From NCBI GenBank assembly GCA_964537925.1, contig CAZICV010000005.1, positions 124,001 through 188,000 of the forward strand: a stretch of 64,000 bases of DNA, read 5' to 3'. Of this stretch, positions 9,538-17,994 are shown one piece after another. The notes under the pieces are model-generated. The model did no database searches. It saw only the letters and a program-made list of their open reading frames with translations, and was not told the origin of the DNA. This stretch comes from SLDF01 sp964537925 (GTDB lineage Bacteria; Bacteroidota; Bacteroidia; Chitinophagales; Saprospiraceae). Made by a program: the position numbers and the translations under genes. Numbering within the stretch: the stretch's first letter is position 1; each line of letters opens with the position of its first letter.

Positions 9538-10151
9538 TCAGGTATATCTTTTTTCCATGTGGTTATACAAGCGCCTTCCGTACAGTTCATCACGCGTACA
9601 AGCTCTCCCGATTCATCGAACAGCTCAAGCTTACCGTCTTCCTTGTCGCCGCCTTTATAGGCTCCTTTCGCTTTGATGTTACCGTTCTCATAGTATTCTT
9701 CGAAAGGTCCGTTTTCCATATTGTCTTTCATCGTCACCGTCTCTTTCAACTGTCCCGAAGGATAGTACGAAAGCCATGTGCCTGTGAGTATGCCTTGTTC
9801 GTAGTGTCCTTCCGACTTGAGTTTGCCGTCGGGATGATACGTCCGGTAAGGACCGTGAAAAATACCATTTTCGTATGATTCCTCTATATCCTTGCCGCCG
9901 TCTTCACGATAGAGCGTGCGTACACCGTGAAGCTGACCATCCCGGTACCGGGCCTCCTCGCCGAGCGCTCCGCCGGGATGATATCGCTCCAGTGTCCCGT
10001 GAAGCGTGCCGTCGCTGCGACGTACGGTCTTCTTCTCGGTGATTTGCCCGGTGGCGGGATCTTTCACGGTCTCCTCCCTGTAAGGAGAGCAGGCGCTGAA
10101 CAGCACAACGCATACAAACAGCAAAAGGACAGGGATGGGTACTCGCGACAT
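9534..10151 (-). CDS. YwqK/MORN-repeat lipoprotein
   Basis: 205 residues with a lipoprotein signal ending LFSAC, so it should be anchored in the outer membrane or periplasmic face. The rest consists of six or so repeats of about 23 residues built on G-x-L-x-G-x-x-x-x-Y-x-x-(D/N)G (for example HGVRTLYREDG, HGPYRTYHPDGKLKSEGHYE), the MORN-variant pattern also annotated as YwqK antitoxin-like. In Bacteroidota these are usually surface-associated proteins of unknown role rather than antitoxins. It overlaps porQ by four bases, hinting at a link to the T9SS. Confidence 0.8.
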   Translation of the reverse strand: MSRVPIPVLLLFVCVVLFSACSPYREETVKDPATGQITEKKTVRRSDGTLHGTLERYHPGGALGEEARYRDGQLHGVRTLYREDGGKDIEESYENGIFHGPYRTYHPDGKLKSEGHYEQGILTGTWLSYYPSGQLKETVTMKDNMENGPFEEYYENGNIKAKGAYKGGDKEDGKLELFDESGELVRVMNCTEGACITTWKKDIPE

Positions 10152-10173
10152 ATAGGGTATTTAAGCAGCGGAC

Positions 10174-10181
10174 CAAATATA
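10174..10181 (-). promoter_or_regulatory. Candidate promoter -7 box for the lipoprotein-porQ operon
   Basis: Read on the minus strand the site is TATATTTG, an exact TAnnTTTG match 22 bases before the ATG of the YwqK-like gene. No clear -33 box is visible. Confidence 0.5.
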
Positions 10182-10219
10182 AACGCAGCATACCGGGTTT
10201 TTATCGTACGTGCAGAACG

Positions 10220-10255
10220 AAAAGAGGCTGCTCCTTTAACAGAGCAGCCTCTTTT
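10220..10255 (-). terminator. Rho-independent terminator after the PpiD-like gene
   Basis: Perfect 14-base arms (10220-10233 and 10242-10255, core GAGGCTGCTC / GAGCAGCCTC) around an 8-base loop, ending in a short T run on the minus strand. It lies 30 bases after the stop of the foldase gene and isolates the lipoprotein-porQ pair from it. Confidence 0.85.
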
Positions 10256-10285
10256 GCTTGATTTTTTACCCGGATGGGGGAGAGA

Positions 10286-12397
10286 TCAGAAGAATTTGAA
10301 TCTCTTGTCTTTGATATCGTAACGATCCGTCAGGCTACTCATGAAACGGGAGGCTACCTGCCTGCGGATATTGGTCATGGATGTATTGCGGAACATCGCA
10401 TCATTGATCATATCGTTAGGCTGGATATGCGCCGTGGTTTTTACCAGGTATACGCCTGCGTTACCCTCGACAGGCGCAGAAGTTTTGTTGTCTGCCAGAC
10501 CGATGGCAGTAGCTACTACAAGCGGCTCGTTGCCGGCAGGCGTGAAGGTATTGGTGAAACTGGCATCGGATACTGTCTCTTTGCTGACTCCGTAAGCAGC
10601 CGCAACCTCATCCATTGACTTGCCTTTGATCTTTTCCTTGATCAGTTCTGCTTTTTTGTAGTTGCGGACGACCGTTTCCAGTTCATCCCTCATTTGCTTG
10701 GCAGTAGGCAATCCTTTTGGTATGATAGAGCGAAGGCCGGCTATTACATACTTGGAAGTATAGTATGCATTGGGGCGGGTGACTGAGTATACCTCTCCGG
10801 ACATGTCGCCTGCCTTGCGTTCTTCTCCGAAAGCCCAGCGGATAATATCACGTACATCCGACTCCATGGATATACCGGCGATCTGCCAGTCGTTCTGGCT
10901 GATGGCAGGTGAGCTGAACAGCCTGATCTTTGGATCGGATTTCAGTGCTTCGCGTACTTCAGTCGTTGTCCTGTACTTACGCACGAGGTCATAGGCTTTT
11001 TCCTGCACGCTGTTCTGTGTTTCTTCGCTGGGCGCTATTTCTCTCGATACCACGGCAATCTTTACGCCTTCTTCCCTGGTATCGAACTTGCGGTCAGTGA
11101 CCTGTACGATGTGGATACCAAACTGCGTATAAACGATTCCTGTCTCGCCCGGCGCCATGTCATAGAAGACTGCATCATTGAGCGGTTTTGGCAGGTTGTC
11201 AATACCTACCCACTCCAGGTCGCCGCCTTTGGCGGAGGTGCTGCCGTCCTGGCTGAACTGCGCCACCATGTCTTCAAAGGAGGCCGTTTTGTTTTCAATG
11301 GCTGTTTTGATACTGTCTACACGGGCTTGTATGCCTGGCAGCTCTTCCATGCTTTTGACAGGGAAGAGGATATGCCTGGGGCGGACTGAGTCTGCGACCA
11401 TTTTGCGATCCAGCACTTTTGCGATGCGGTAGAACCCGTTGTCCTCAAACGGGCCGTATACGGTGCCTTTGGAGAGGGTGAACAGCTCGTCGGCCGCAGC
11501 GTCGGGCAGATCGGTTTTTTTGATGAAGGCGGCATTCATTTCGCCATAATTGCTCTCTACGAATGCAGAGTCGTTTTCTGCCGCAGCGAAAGGCTCCTTG
11601 AGGTTTTCAAGCTCCAGTCGGATACTGGCGGAGTCCTCAGGTGTAGGTACTACGTCAAACACCGCATAGTCCACCCTGCGCTTTTCTTCTTTTTGTTTGT
11701 ACTGGCCTTTGTGTCTGCTGATATAGCTGTCGATATCCCTGTCGCTGACTTCGACTTCGCTGTCCGCTATCTTGTCAAAAGGTACAAGTACGTACTCGAA
11801 GTTTGCTTTTAAGTTGTTGTCGCGAAACTCTTCATCAGCCATCCAGCGGGGAGAGAAGAGACCTTTGACCACGAGATTGGTCAGTTTGTTCTGCAGGCGC
11901 TCCTTGATGACTTCTTTTTCCTGGATAGCCCAGAAAGGCCGCAGCTCTGCAGGCATCTGGCCCGATTCGATGGCATTTTTGATCTGCGCGATCTGCTCCA
12001 GGTCTACACCGCCTGTATTGGGATTGGTAAAGCGCTGCGCGATCAGGTTGCTCATATTGGCGCCGAACTGGAGTTCCTTCAGTTCAGGCTTGCTGACTCC
12101 GAGTCCGAGCTTGTCCGCTTCTTTTTCAACGATTACTTTCTCTACGAAAAAGGACCAGAGATAGTCTCTCCGGCCATATGTATCGCCCGTATTGGATCCT
12201 GAGTAGAGGATATCTTCAGTCCGGACAAATTCCGGCCATTCGATCTTTTCCCCGGCCACTTTTCCCAGGGTCAGATCATTGCCGCTCATGCCCTGGCGGC
12301 CCTGAGTGATGTCCATGACCACGAAGCCGATGATCGCCACTGCGATCAAACCAATGATGATGGATGTACGTTTCCTAATGTCTGCAATGATCGCCAT
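10286..12397 (-). CDS. Membrane-anchored peptidyl-prolyl isomerase, PpiD/SurA-like
   Basis: 703 residues. A short cytoplasmic start is followed by one membrane helix (about 12-30, TSIIIGLIAVAIIGFVVMDI), then a large periplasmic SurA-N-like chaperone region and one parvulin domain (about 338-437: RPRHILFPV, FSQDGSTSAKGGDLEW, FGIHIVQV). This is the PpiD arrangement: a foldase at the inner membrane receiving proteins as they leave Sec. It stands alone with its own promoter and terminator. The C-terminal 260 residues are probably the rest of the chaperone cradle. Confidence 0.92.
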   Translation of the reverse strand: MAIIADIRKRTSIIIGLIAVAIIGFVVMDITQGRQGMSGNDLTLGKVAGEKIEWPEFVRTEDILYSGSNTGDTYGRRDYLWSFFVEKVIVEKEADKLGLGVSKPELKELQFGANMSNLIAQRFTNPNTGGVDLEQIAQIKNAIESGQMPAELRPFWAIQEKEVIKERLQNKLTNLVVKGLFSPRWMADEEFRDNNLKANFEYVLVPFDKIADSEVEVSDRDIDSYISRHKGQYKQKEEKRRVDYAVFDVVPTPEDSASIRLELENLKEPFAAAENDSAFVESNYGEMNAAFIKKTDLPDAAADELFTLSKGTVYGPFEDNGFYRIAKVLDRKMVADSVRPRHILFPVKSMEELPGIQARVDSIKTAIENKTASFEDMVAQFSQDGSTSAKGGDLEWVGIDNLPKPLNDAVFYDMAPGETGIVYTQFGIHIVQVTDRKFDTREEGVKIAVVSREIAPSEETQNSVQEKAYDLVRKYRTTTEVREALKSDPKIRLFSSPAISQNDWQIAGISMESDVRDIIRWAFGEERKAGDMSGEVYSVTRPNAYYTSKYVIAGLRSIIPKGLPTAKQMRDELETVVRNYKKAELIKEKIKGKSMDEVAAAYGVSKETVSDASFTNTFTPAGNEPLVVATAIGLADNKTSAPVEGNAGVYLVKTTAHIQPNDMINDAMFRNTSMTNIRRQVASRFMSSLTDRYDIKDKRFKFF

Positions 12398-12466
12398 GCT
12401 TATTTAGCTGTTGTTTTATGAATATAGAATCGTCTCTCCGGGCGCGTAGGGCCGGAAAAAACTTTG

Positions 12467-12498
12467 CAAAGGTAAAGCTTCACCTATTATATTTCAAA
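12467..12498 (-). promoter_or_regulatory. Promoter of the PpiD-like gene
   Basis: On the minus strand a -33 TTTG (12495-12498) is followed after 20 bases by TACCTTTG (12467-12474). This is a full match in sequence and spacing to the Bacteroidota housekeeping promoter, about 70 bases before the start codon. Confidence 0.75.
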
Positions 12499-12587
12499 CT
12501 TTAGTGCATCCCGTATATTGAAAAAGCAAGGGTTGTTGCAGGCCTGTGGGAATGCGTTGTTTTGTAGTACACTAGCCTCCTGGCGGC

Positions 12588-13202
12588 TCAGTCGGGGTTG
12601 CCGGGGAAGGTTTTCTCGGGATGTTCCCTCAGGTGATCTGCAGCCGCGGCCAGTTCTTCGTAAAAATCAGCGCCCCACTTGCGTGTGATAGAGGATTCAA
12701 GGAAACGGTACATAGGTATGCCCATCTCCTCACCCTGCACACATGCCGGACGGCAGATCTCCCAATCGTCGTAATTGAGTGCAGTGAAGCCTTGCAGCGG
12801 AAGCTCTGTGACACGTATGGGATATAGCTGGCAGGAGATCGGTTTGCGGAAATCGGTCTTCCGGTCCTCCCAGGCCTTTTCGATGCCACAGAAAGCAATA
12901 CCGTCCTCCGAAAAGACGACAAAGGCACAGGCGCCGTCCCGGCGGAGCGTGGTGCCGATGAACGGGTCTTCGTCCCGGAATAGCTCGTGGCAGCCCTTGT
13001 TCTCTATAGCCAGGCGGCCTTCTTCAGGCAGATAGGACCTGACTTCCGGGTAGATCGCGGAAAGTATGCCGGCTTCTTCTTCGGTGATCGGTGCGCCGAA
13101 GTCGCCCTCTACGCAGCAAGCGCCTTTACAGGCCCGGAGGTCGCATGCGAAGTTGCGCAGGGCTATGTCGTCGCTCACAAATATTTCCTGGATGAGAATC
13201 AT
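12588..13202 (-). CDS. DUF3109 family protein
   Basis: 204 residues from the ATG at 13202 (MILIQEIFVSDD). The frame can be opened to a TTG at 13226, but that codon lies inside the promoter -7 box, so the ATG is the start. Cysteines occur in family-typical places: CDLRACKGACCVEG near the N-terminus, CAFVVF, FCGIEKAW, ISCQLYPIR and ICRPACVQGE, which suggests a bound metal or Fe-S cluster as in the related YkgJ-type proteins. The function of DUF3109 is unknown. It is divergent from the citrate synthase gene. Confidence 0.88.
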   Translation of the reverse strand: MILIQEIFVSDDIALRNFACDLRACKGACCVEGDFGAPITEEEAGILSAIYPEVRSYLPEEGRLAIENKGCHELFRDEDPFIGTTLRRDGACAFVVFSEDGIAFCGIEKAWEDRKTDFRKPISCQLYPIRVTELPLQGFTALNYDDWEICRPACVQGEEMGIPMYRFLESSITRKWGADFYEELAAAADHLREHPEKTFPGNPD

Positions 13203-13223
13203 GGATACCTGAATTCCTGGTTG

Positions 13224-13231
13224 CAAAGATA
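13224..13231 (-). promoter_or_regulatory. Candidate promoter -7 box of the DUF3109 gene
   Basis: Minus-strand TATCTTTG matches TAnnTTTG. It implies a transcript start some 15 bases before the ATG at 13202 and rules against the more distal TTG start. Confidence 0.55.
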
Positions 13232-13444
13232 AAAAAAGAAAACGGCCTCCTTTGAGCCCTCAAAATCAGGTATATTAGCACCCCGCTGCGCGTGGCCGCA
13301 ATATGCCGGAGTGGAGCAGTCCGGATTTTTTGCAGCCGGCTGATTTCTGCCGCTTCCCGCAAACATTACCCCGCCCGGAAGAGTTTTGTAGCTGAATGGC
13401 ACGGAGATTGCTGAAGAAAGAACATTACCCAAATACAACAGCCC

Positions 13445-14767
13445 ATGATGGATCCATTAAAGCAGAAATTTTACGACAAGTGTGATGAGTTGAAGACCGA
13501 AGTCCGCAGCCTGTTGAAGGAATACGGCGATATGAAAGTGGACGAGGTCAAACTGAGCCAGGTATACGGCGGTATGCGCGGCATAAAAAGTATGATCTGG
13601 GAAACATCACTGCTGGATGCTAATGAGGGAATTCGTTTCAGAGGATATTCTATCCCCGAATTGCAGGCTGTACTGCCCAAGGCGCCGGGCGGAGATGAGC
13701 CGTTGCCGGAAGGGATATTCTGGCTGATGCTCGTAGGAGAAGTGCCGACAGAAGAGGAGGTCAAGTGGCTGACCGAAGAATGGAGAAAGAGATCCGCGAT
13801 ACCGGCATATATATATGCCGTGCTGGATGCTCTTCCCGAAGCTACACACCCCATGACGCAGTTTACGATCGGGATCAATGCCCTGCAGAACGGCAGTGTA
13901 TTCGCCCGCAAGTACGCCGAAGGCTTTTCCAAGGAGGAATACTGGGATGCCACCTATGAAGATACGATGGATCTGCTGGCCAAGCTGCCTGCGCTTGCTG
14001 CCTACATTTTCCGCAGGACATACTACGGCGGCAAACATATAGCTGCAGATCCGGGGCTTGACTGGGGAGGCAACTTTGCCCATATGCTGGGTATAGACGA
14101 TCCCGGTTTCTATGAGCTCATGCGGATCTACCTCACGATACACGCTGATCATGAGGGCGGCAATGCCTCTGCGCATACTACCCACCTGGTCGGATCTACG
14201 CTCAGCGATGTATACCTGTCGCTTGCTTCCGGTATCAATGCACTGGCCGGCCCTTTGCATGGCCTCGCCAACCAGGAAGTGATCAAATGGATCTTCGAGA
14301 TGACGAAAGCGCTCGGTACGGAAGAGCCTACCAGGGAACAGATAGCAGAATACGTGCGCCAGACCCTGTCCGAGGGCAAAGTAATACCGGGCTACGGACA
14401 CGCTGTGCTCCGCAAACCCGATCCCCGCTATATGGCCCAGAAAGCTTTCGCGGAAAAACATATCCCCGATTCGCCGATCGTCAACGTGGTGTGGAATATA
14501 TTCGAAGTAGTGCCCCCGATCCTGCAGAGCCTGGGCAAGGTAGCCAACCCCTGGCCCAATGTAGACGCTCACTCGGGTGCATTGCTGGTACACTATGATC
14601 TGAAGCAATACGATTTCTACACCGTCATGTTTGGTGTGTCCAGGGCTATGGGCGTGCTCGCCCAGCAGTGCTGGTCGCGCGGCATGGGACTGCCGCTGGA
14701 ACGGCCCAAGTCCCTGACCACCGGCTGGATCAAGGATTTCGTAGCCAGGCAGGCAGTAAAAGCATAA
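13445..14767 (+). CDS. gltA: Citrate synthase, mitochondrial (eukaryotic) type
   Basis: Condenses acetyl-CoA with oxaloacetate, the first step of the TCA cycle. The 440 residues resemble animal mitochondrial citrate synthase along most of the length rather than the hexameric E. coli type: PEGIFWLMLVGEVPTEE, TIHADHEGGNASAHT, AGPLHGLANQEV (catalytic His), PGYGHAVLRKPDPRY (second His), NPWPNVDAHSGALL (catalytic Asp) and GMGLPLERPKS. Such 'citrate (Si)-synthase, eukaryotic' forms are known in some Bacteroidota. Starts at ATG 13445 or 13448. A terminator follows directly. Confidence 0.96.
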   Translation: MMDPLKQKFYDKCDELKTEVRSLLKEYGDMKVDEVKLSQVYGGMRGIKSMIWETSLLDANEGIRFRGYSIPELQAVLPKAPGGDEPLPEGIFWLMLVGEVPTEEEVKWLTEEWRKRSAIPAYIYAVLDALPEATHPMTQFTIGINALQNGSVFARKYAEGFSKEEYWDATYEDTMDLLAKLPALAAYIFRRTYYGGKHIAADPGLDWGGNFAHMLGIDDPGFYELMRIYLTIHADHEGGNASAHTTHLVGSTLSDVYLSLASGINALAGPLHGLANQEVIKWIFEMTKALGTEEPTREQIAEYVRQTLSEGKVIPGYGHAVLRKPDPRYMAQKAFAEKHIPDSPIVNVVWNIFEVVPPILQSLGKVANPWPNVDAHSGALLVHYDLKQYDFYTVMFGVSRAMGVLAQQCWSRGMGLPLERPKSLTTGWIKDFVARQAVKA

Positions 14768-14773
14768 GAAACG

Positions 14774-14802
14774 AAGCCCGTGTCCTCACGGGCTTTTCTT
14801 TT
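14774..14802 (+). terminator. Rho-independent terminator after citrate synthase
   Basis: Nine-base arms AAGCCCGTG (14774-14782) and CACGGGCTT (14787-14795) around a TCCT loop, followed by TTTCTTTT. It begins 6 bases after the stop codon. Confidence 0.88.
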
Positions 14803-14859
14803 GTACTTGTGCCCAAAATTTCCGTTCTTTCAGCTCTGAAATCAACAAACTCCGACAGA

Positions 14860-15252
14860 ATGAATATCCCATCAGACCTCAAGTATAGCAAGGAACACGA
14901 ATGGATCCGGGTAGAAGGTAACGTTGGCACTATAGGAATCACGGATTTTGCCCAGGGCGAGCTGGGTGAACTGGTATATGTAGAAGTAGATGCCATCGGC
15001 GATGCATTGTCCCGCGACGACGTCTTCGGGACGGTAGAGGCGGTCAAGACCACCTCAGAGCTCTTCATGCCTGTGTCCGGCAAAGTGATAGAACTCAACA
15101 GCGCTTTGGTGGAAAGCGGCCAGGACAATCCGCAGCTTATCAACGAGGACCCGTATGGCGAAGGGTGGATCGTGAAAGTAGAGCTGTCCGATCTTTCGGA
15201 GTTGGATGATCTGCTGGATGCAACCCAGTACGCGGCCCTCATAGGAGCTTAA
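14860..15252 (+). CDS. gcvH: Glycine cleavage system H protein
   Basis: 130-residue lipoyl carrier that shuttles the aminomethyl group between the P, T and L proteins of glycine cleavage. The lipoylated lysine is K63 in FGTVEAVKTTSELF. The frame is open further upstream to 14668, but that part overlaps the citrate synthase gene and terminator; the ATG at 14860 gives the expected MNIPSDLKYSKEHEWI start. It is followed after 16 bases by a VanZ-like gene, a pairing often seen in Bacteroidota. Confidence 0.96.
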   Translation: MNIPSDLKYSKEHEWIRVEGNVGTIGITDFAQGELGELVYVEVDAIGDALSRDDVFGTVEAVKTTSELFMPVSGKVIELNSALVESGQDNPQLINEDPYGEGWIVKVELSDLSELDDLLDATQYAALIGA

Positions 15253-15268
15253 ATCATACCTGGTCCAG

Positions 15269-15658
15269 TTGAGATCGCAGGCACGAGTCCCCGGGTATAT
15301 TTATCTGCTGCCTGCCGGCTTGTATACGGCCGCGATGATAGTGGTCTCGCTGATGCCCGGCAACAGTTTCAACAGTCTGTACAAGTGGGATCTGCCGCAC
15401 GTGGACAAGATCGTGCACTTCCTCATGTACTTCGGCTTCAGCGTGAGCTGGTGCTGGGGGCTGGAGAGGTCCGAAGCCTCGAGGCGACTCTATCTCGTAG
15501 TGCCTGCAGGTGTCCTGCTCGGTATCTGTATGGAGTACCTGCAGCAGTATAGCAGGGACAGGTCCTTTGAGTGGCTGGACGCCCTGGCCAACCTGGCTGG
15601 CTGCCTGGCCGGCTGGCTGCTTTGGTACTATATCTTCAGAAAGAAGGGTCCGAAGTGA
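15269..15658 (+). CDS. VanZ-like family membrane protein
   Basis: 129 residues starting at TTG 15269 (no in-frame ATG exists before the second helix). Four hydrophobic segments are visible (about 10-28, 50-64, 76-92, 107-123), with HVDKIVHFLMYFGFS and the Arg/Glu-containing loop FEWLDALANLAGC typical of VanZ-like proteins. VanZ gives low-level teicoplanin resistance in enterococci, but the broad family has no known function. Its position directly after gcvH suggests cotranscription. Confidence 0.8.
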   Translation: MRSQARVPGYIYLLPAGLYTAAMIVVSLMPGNSFNSLYKWDLPHVDKIVHFLMYFGFSVSWCWGLERSEASRRLYLVVPAGVLLGICMEYLQQYSRDRSFEWLDALANLAGCLAGWLLWYYIFRKKGPK

Positions 15659-15711
15659 ACGGGCAACTTTTGACGGGCGTTTTCGTTCAATTAGCTTAGA
15701 AGGATATTCTT

Positions 15712-17523
15712 ATGCGGAACATATTGCGTGTCGTGCTGTCCATCTGCCTGCTCGCTGTCGCCCTGCCCGGTGTATATGGCCAGGATCCGCGACTGGCGCT
15801 TCAGTACATGCAGGACGGGGAGTACGAAAAAGCGGCCGATCTGTTCAGGAAACTCTATGAGAAATCCGGGGGCAACGACTATTACTTCAACAACTATATA
15901 GAGAGCCTGCTGCAGCTTGAGGACTATGATACCTGTGCACGGGTGATCGAGGAAGCGATCCGTAAAAATCCGCAGGAGGGCCAGCTCTACGTCACCTATG
16001 GCAATGTACTGGACCGTATGGGCAGGCCGGAAGAGGCCGAGAAGCAGTATGCCAGTGCGGTCCGGCGCCTGCGTAAGGACAAGTTTGCCATCATCAAGCT
16101 GGGCAACGCTTTTACCAGCGCGCACAAGTACGAGCTGGCGATACAGGTTTTCGAAAAAGGAGACGAACTCCTGCGGGGTGAAAATGCCTTCGCTTACAAC
16201 CTCGCGGACCTCTACCGCAGGCAGGGCAACGGACCCAAGATGATCTACCACTACCTCAACAGCCTGGAGTCGAATCCGGGCAGCCTTGAGACCGTGAAGA
16301 CGATCTTCCAGCGTTTCCTGGCCGAGGAAGAGTTTGCCGAACTGCAAAGCCAGTTATACACGAGACTCCAGGAGCAACAGGACAATGCACTCTACCCCGA
16401 ACTGCTGGCCTGGGTCTTCATGCAGAAGAAAGATTTTCGCAATGCACTGCGCCAGTTGCGCGCCATCGATCGCCGCCTGCAGGAAAACGGGCAGCGTATC
16501 TTCAACCTGGGTCACCAGGCAGCGTACGAGGAAGCTTACGATGTAGCGTTGGAAGCTTTTGACTATATCGTAACGGAGAAGGGCCGCAACTCAAGCTATT
16601 TCATAGAGGCCAAGAAGTCGGCGCTCAGTACAAAGCGCAAGATGATCACCAACGGTACAGCGTATGATACGGTTGCGCTGAAACAGCTGGAGACCGAGTA
16701 CCAGGCCTTTCTCGAGGAGTTTGGGTACAATTCGCTGACAGCGCCGATCATTACCGAACTTGCCGATCTGCAGGCTTACTATATCAATGATCTGCCGGGT
16801 GCGATCACTACGCTCAACGCCCTCTTGCAATATAAAGGTGTGAACCGGTATGTGCTTGCAAATGCCAAGCTCAATCTCGGCGATTTCTACCTCATGAACG
16901 GAGAGCGCTGGGAAGCCACATTGCTGTACTCCCAGGTAGACAAGGATTTCGGCGAGGAGTTGCTGGGGCAGGAGGCCCGGTTCAGGAATGCCCGCCTTTC
17001 GTACTATGTAGGTGATTTTGAATGGGCGCAGCAGCAGTTCAACGTGCTCAAGACAGCCACATCCAAGTTCATAGCCAACGATGCGCTCGACCTGTCGGTC
17101 TTCATTATGGACAATATGGGACTCGATACGACCGATCAGCCACTTCGGTGGTATGCGGCAGCGGATCTGCTGGTCTTCCAGAACCGGTACACGGAAGCAC
17201 AGCATATGCTTGACAGTATCCGTATTGTGTTCCCGCAGCACCCGCTCGAGGACGACGTGCTTTACCTGGAGGGCCGGATGGCCGAGCGCAGAAAGCAATA
17301 TGCGCTTGCGCTGGAAAAGTATGAGCGCATAGCGGAGGAGTTCAAAGAAGATATACGTGCAGACAATGCCCTGTTTGCCATGGGTGTGATCTATGCAGAA
17401 CAGCTTGATCAGCCGGATAAGGCGATGGCCTGCTTCGAACGGTTGTTCCTGGAATACAATAGTTCTACATTTGCCGTGGACGCCCGCAAGCGCTATCGCC
17501 AGCTGCGAGGCGACTCTATCTGA
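15712..17523 (+). CDS. Secreted tetratricopeptide-repeat protein
   Basis: 603 residues with a signal peptide (MRNILRVVLSICLLAVALPGVYGQ) and helical repeats over the whole mature length, for example ALQYMQDGEYEKAADLFRKL, YVTYGNVLDRMGRPEEAEKQ and ALALEKYERIAEEF. TPR solenoids act as protein-docking scaffolds; here one would expect a periplasmic location. No catalytic domain is seen. The DUF4286 gene starts 29 bases after it, so they may share a transcript. Partner proteins cannot be inferred. Confidence 0.82.
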   Translation: MRNILRVVLSICLLAVALPGVYGQDPRLALQYMQDGEYEKAADLFRKLYEKSGGNDYYFNNYIESLLQLEDYDTCARVIEEAIRKNPQEGQLYVTYGNVLDRMGRPEEAEKQYASAVRRLRKDKFAIIKLGNAFTSAHKYELAIQVFEKGDELLRGENAFAYNLADLYRRQGNGPKMIYHYLNSLESNPGSLETVKTIFQRFLAEEEFAELQSQLYTRLQEQQDNALYPELLAWVFMQKKDFRNALRQLRAIDRRLQENGQRIFNLGHQAAYEEAYDVALEAFDYIVTEKGRNSSYFIEAKKSALSTKRKMITNGTAYDTVALKQLETEYQAFLEEFGYNSLTAPIITELADLQAYYINDLPGAITTLNALLQYKGVNRYVLANAKLNLGDFYLMNGERWEATLLYSQVDKDFGEELLGQEARFRNARLSYYVGDFEWAQQQFNVLKTATSKFIANDALDLSVFIMDNMGLDTTDQPLRWYAAADLLVFQNRYTEAQHMLDSIRIVFPQHPLEDDVLYLEGRMAERRKQYALALEKYERIAEEFKEDIRADNALFAMGVIYAEQLDQPDKAMACFERLFLEYNSSTFAVDARKRYRQLRGDSI

Positions 17524-17552
17524 GGCAACATAAACAGGAGCTCAAAAGGGAT

Positions 17553-17861
17553 ATGATACTATACAATGTGACCGTCAAGATCGACCGGGATGTAGAAGCC
17601 CAATGGCTGAAGTGGATGCTGGAGGACCATATCCCCGCAGTACTGGCTACCGGGCTCTTCCGCGACAATAAAGTCTTCAGGATGCTGGGCGCTCCCGAGG
17701 AGGACGGCGTCACTTACAGCTTCCAGTATACACTGGACAGCCTGGCTGACCTGCAACAGTATTCGGCGCATCATGCGCCCGCACTGCAGGCAGACCACCA
17801 GGCCAGGTACCGCGATCGTTTTGTAGCGTTCAGATCGTATCACGAACTGGTTTCCGGCTGA
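17553..17861 (+). CDS. DUF4286 family protein
   Basis: 102 residues beginning MILYNVTVKIDRDVEAQWL and ending RFVAFRSYHELV, the conserved ends of DUF4286, a small dimeric alpha-beta barrel-like family almost confined to Bacteroidota. Other family residues present are WMLEDHIPAVLATGLF and TYSFQYTLDS. It has no signal peptide, so it is cytoplasmic. The function is unknown. It follows the TPR gene closely. Confidence 0.88.
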   Translation: MILYNVTVKIDRDVEAQWLKWMLEDHIPAVLATGLFRDNKVFRMLGAPEEDGVTYSFQYTLDSLADLQQYSAHHAPALQADHQARYRDRFVAFRSYHELVSG

Positions 17862-17994
17862 TTCTCGCGACATGCCGCAAATTTGGGCCGAAGCGGATAT
17901 CGCTCCCGCCAAAATAGCTTATCTTCGCACACATCCTTCCGGCCAGGCCGGATAGTGTAAACACTGTGTCAAGAAAGGAAAAAAACGTACTGTA

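Noticed and set aside
13607..14608. Minus-strand open frame of 333 codons
   Set aside because: Shadow of the citrate synthase gene, whose motifs are unmistakable.
14668..14859. Upstream extension of gcvH
   Set aside because: It overlaps the citrate synthase end and its terminator; the ATG at 14860 gives the family-typical start.
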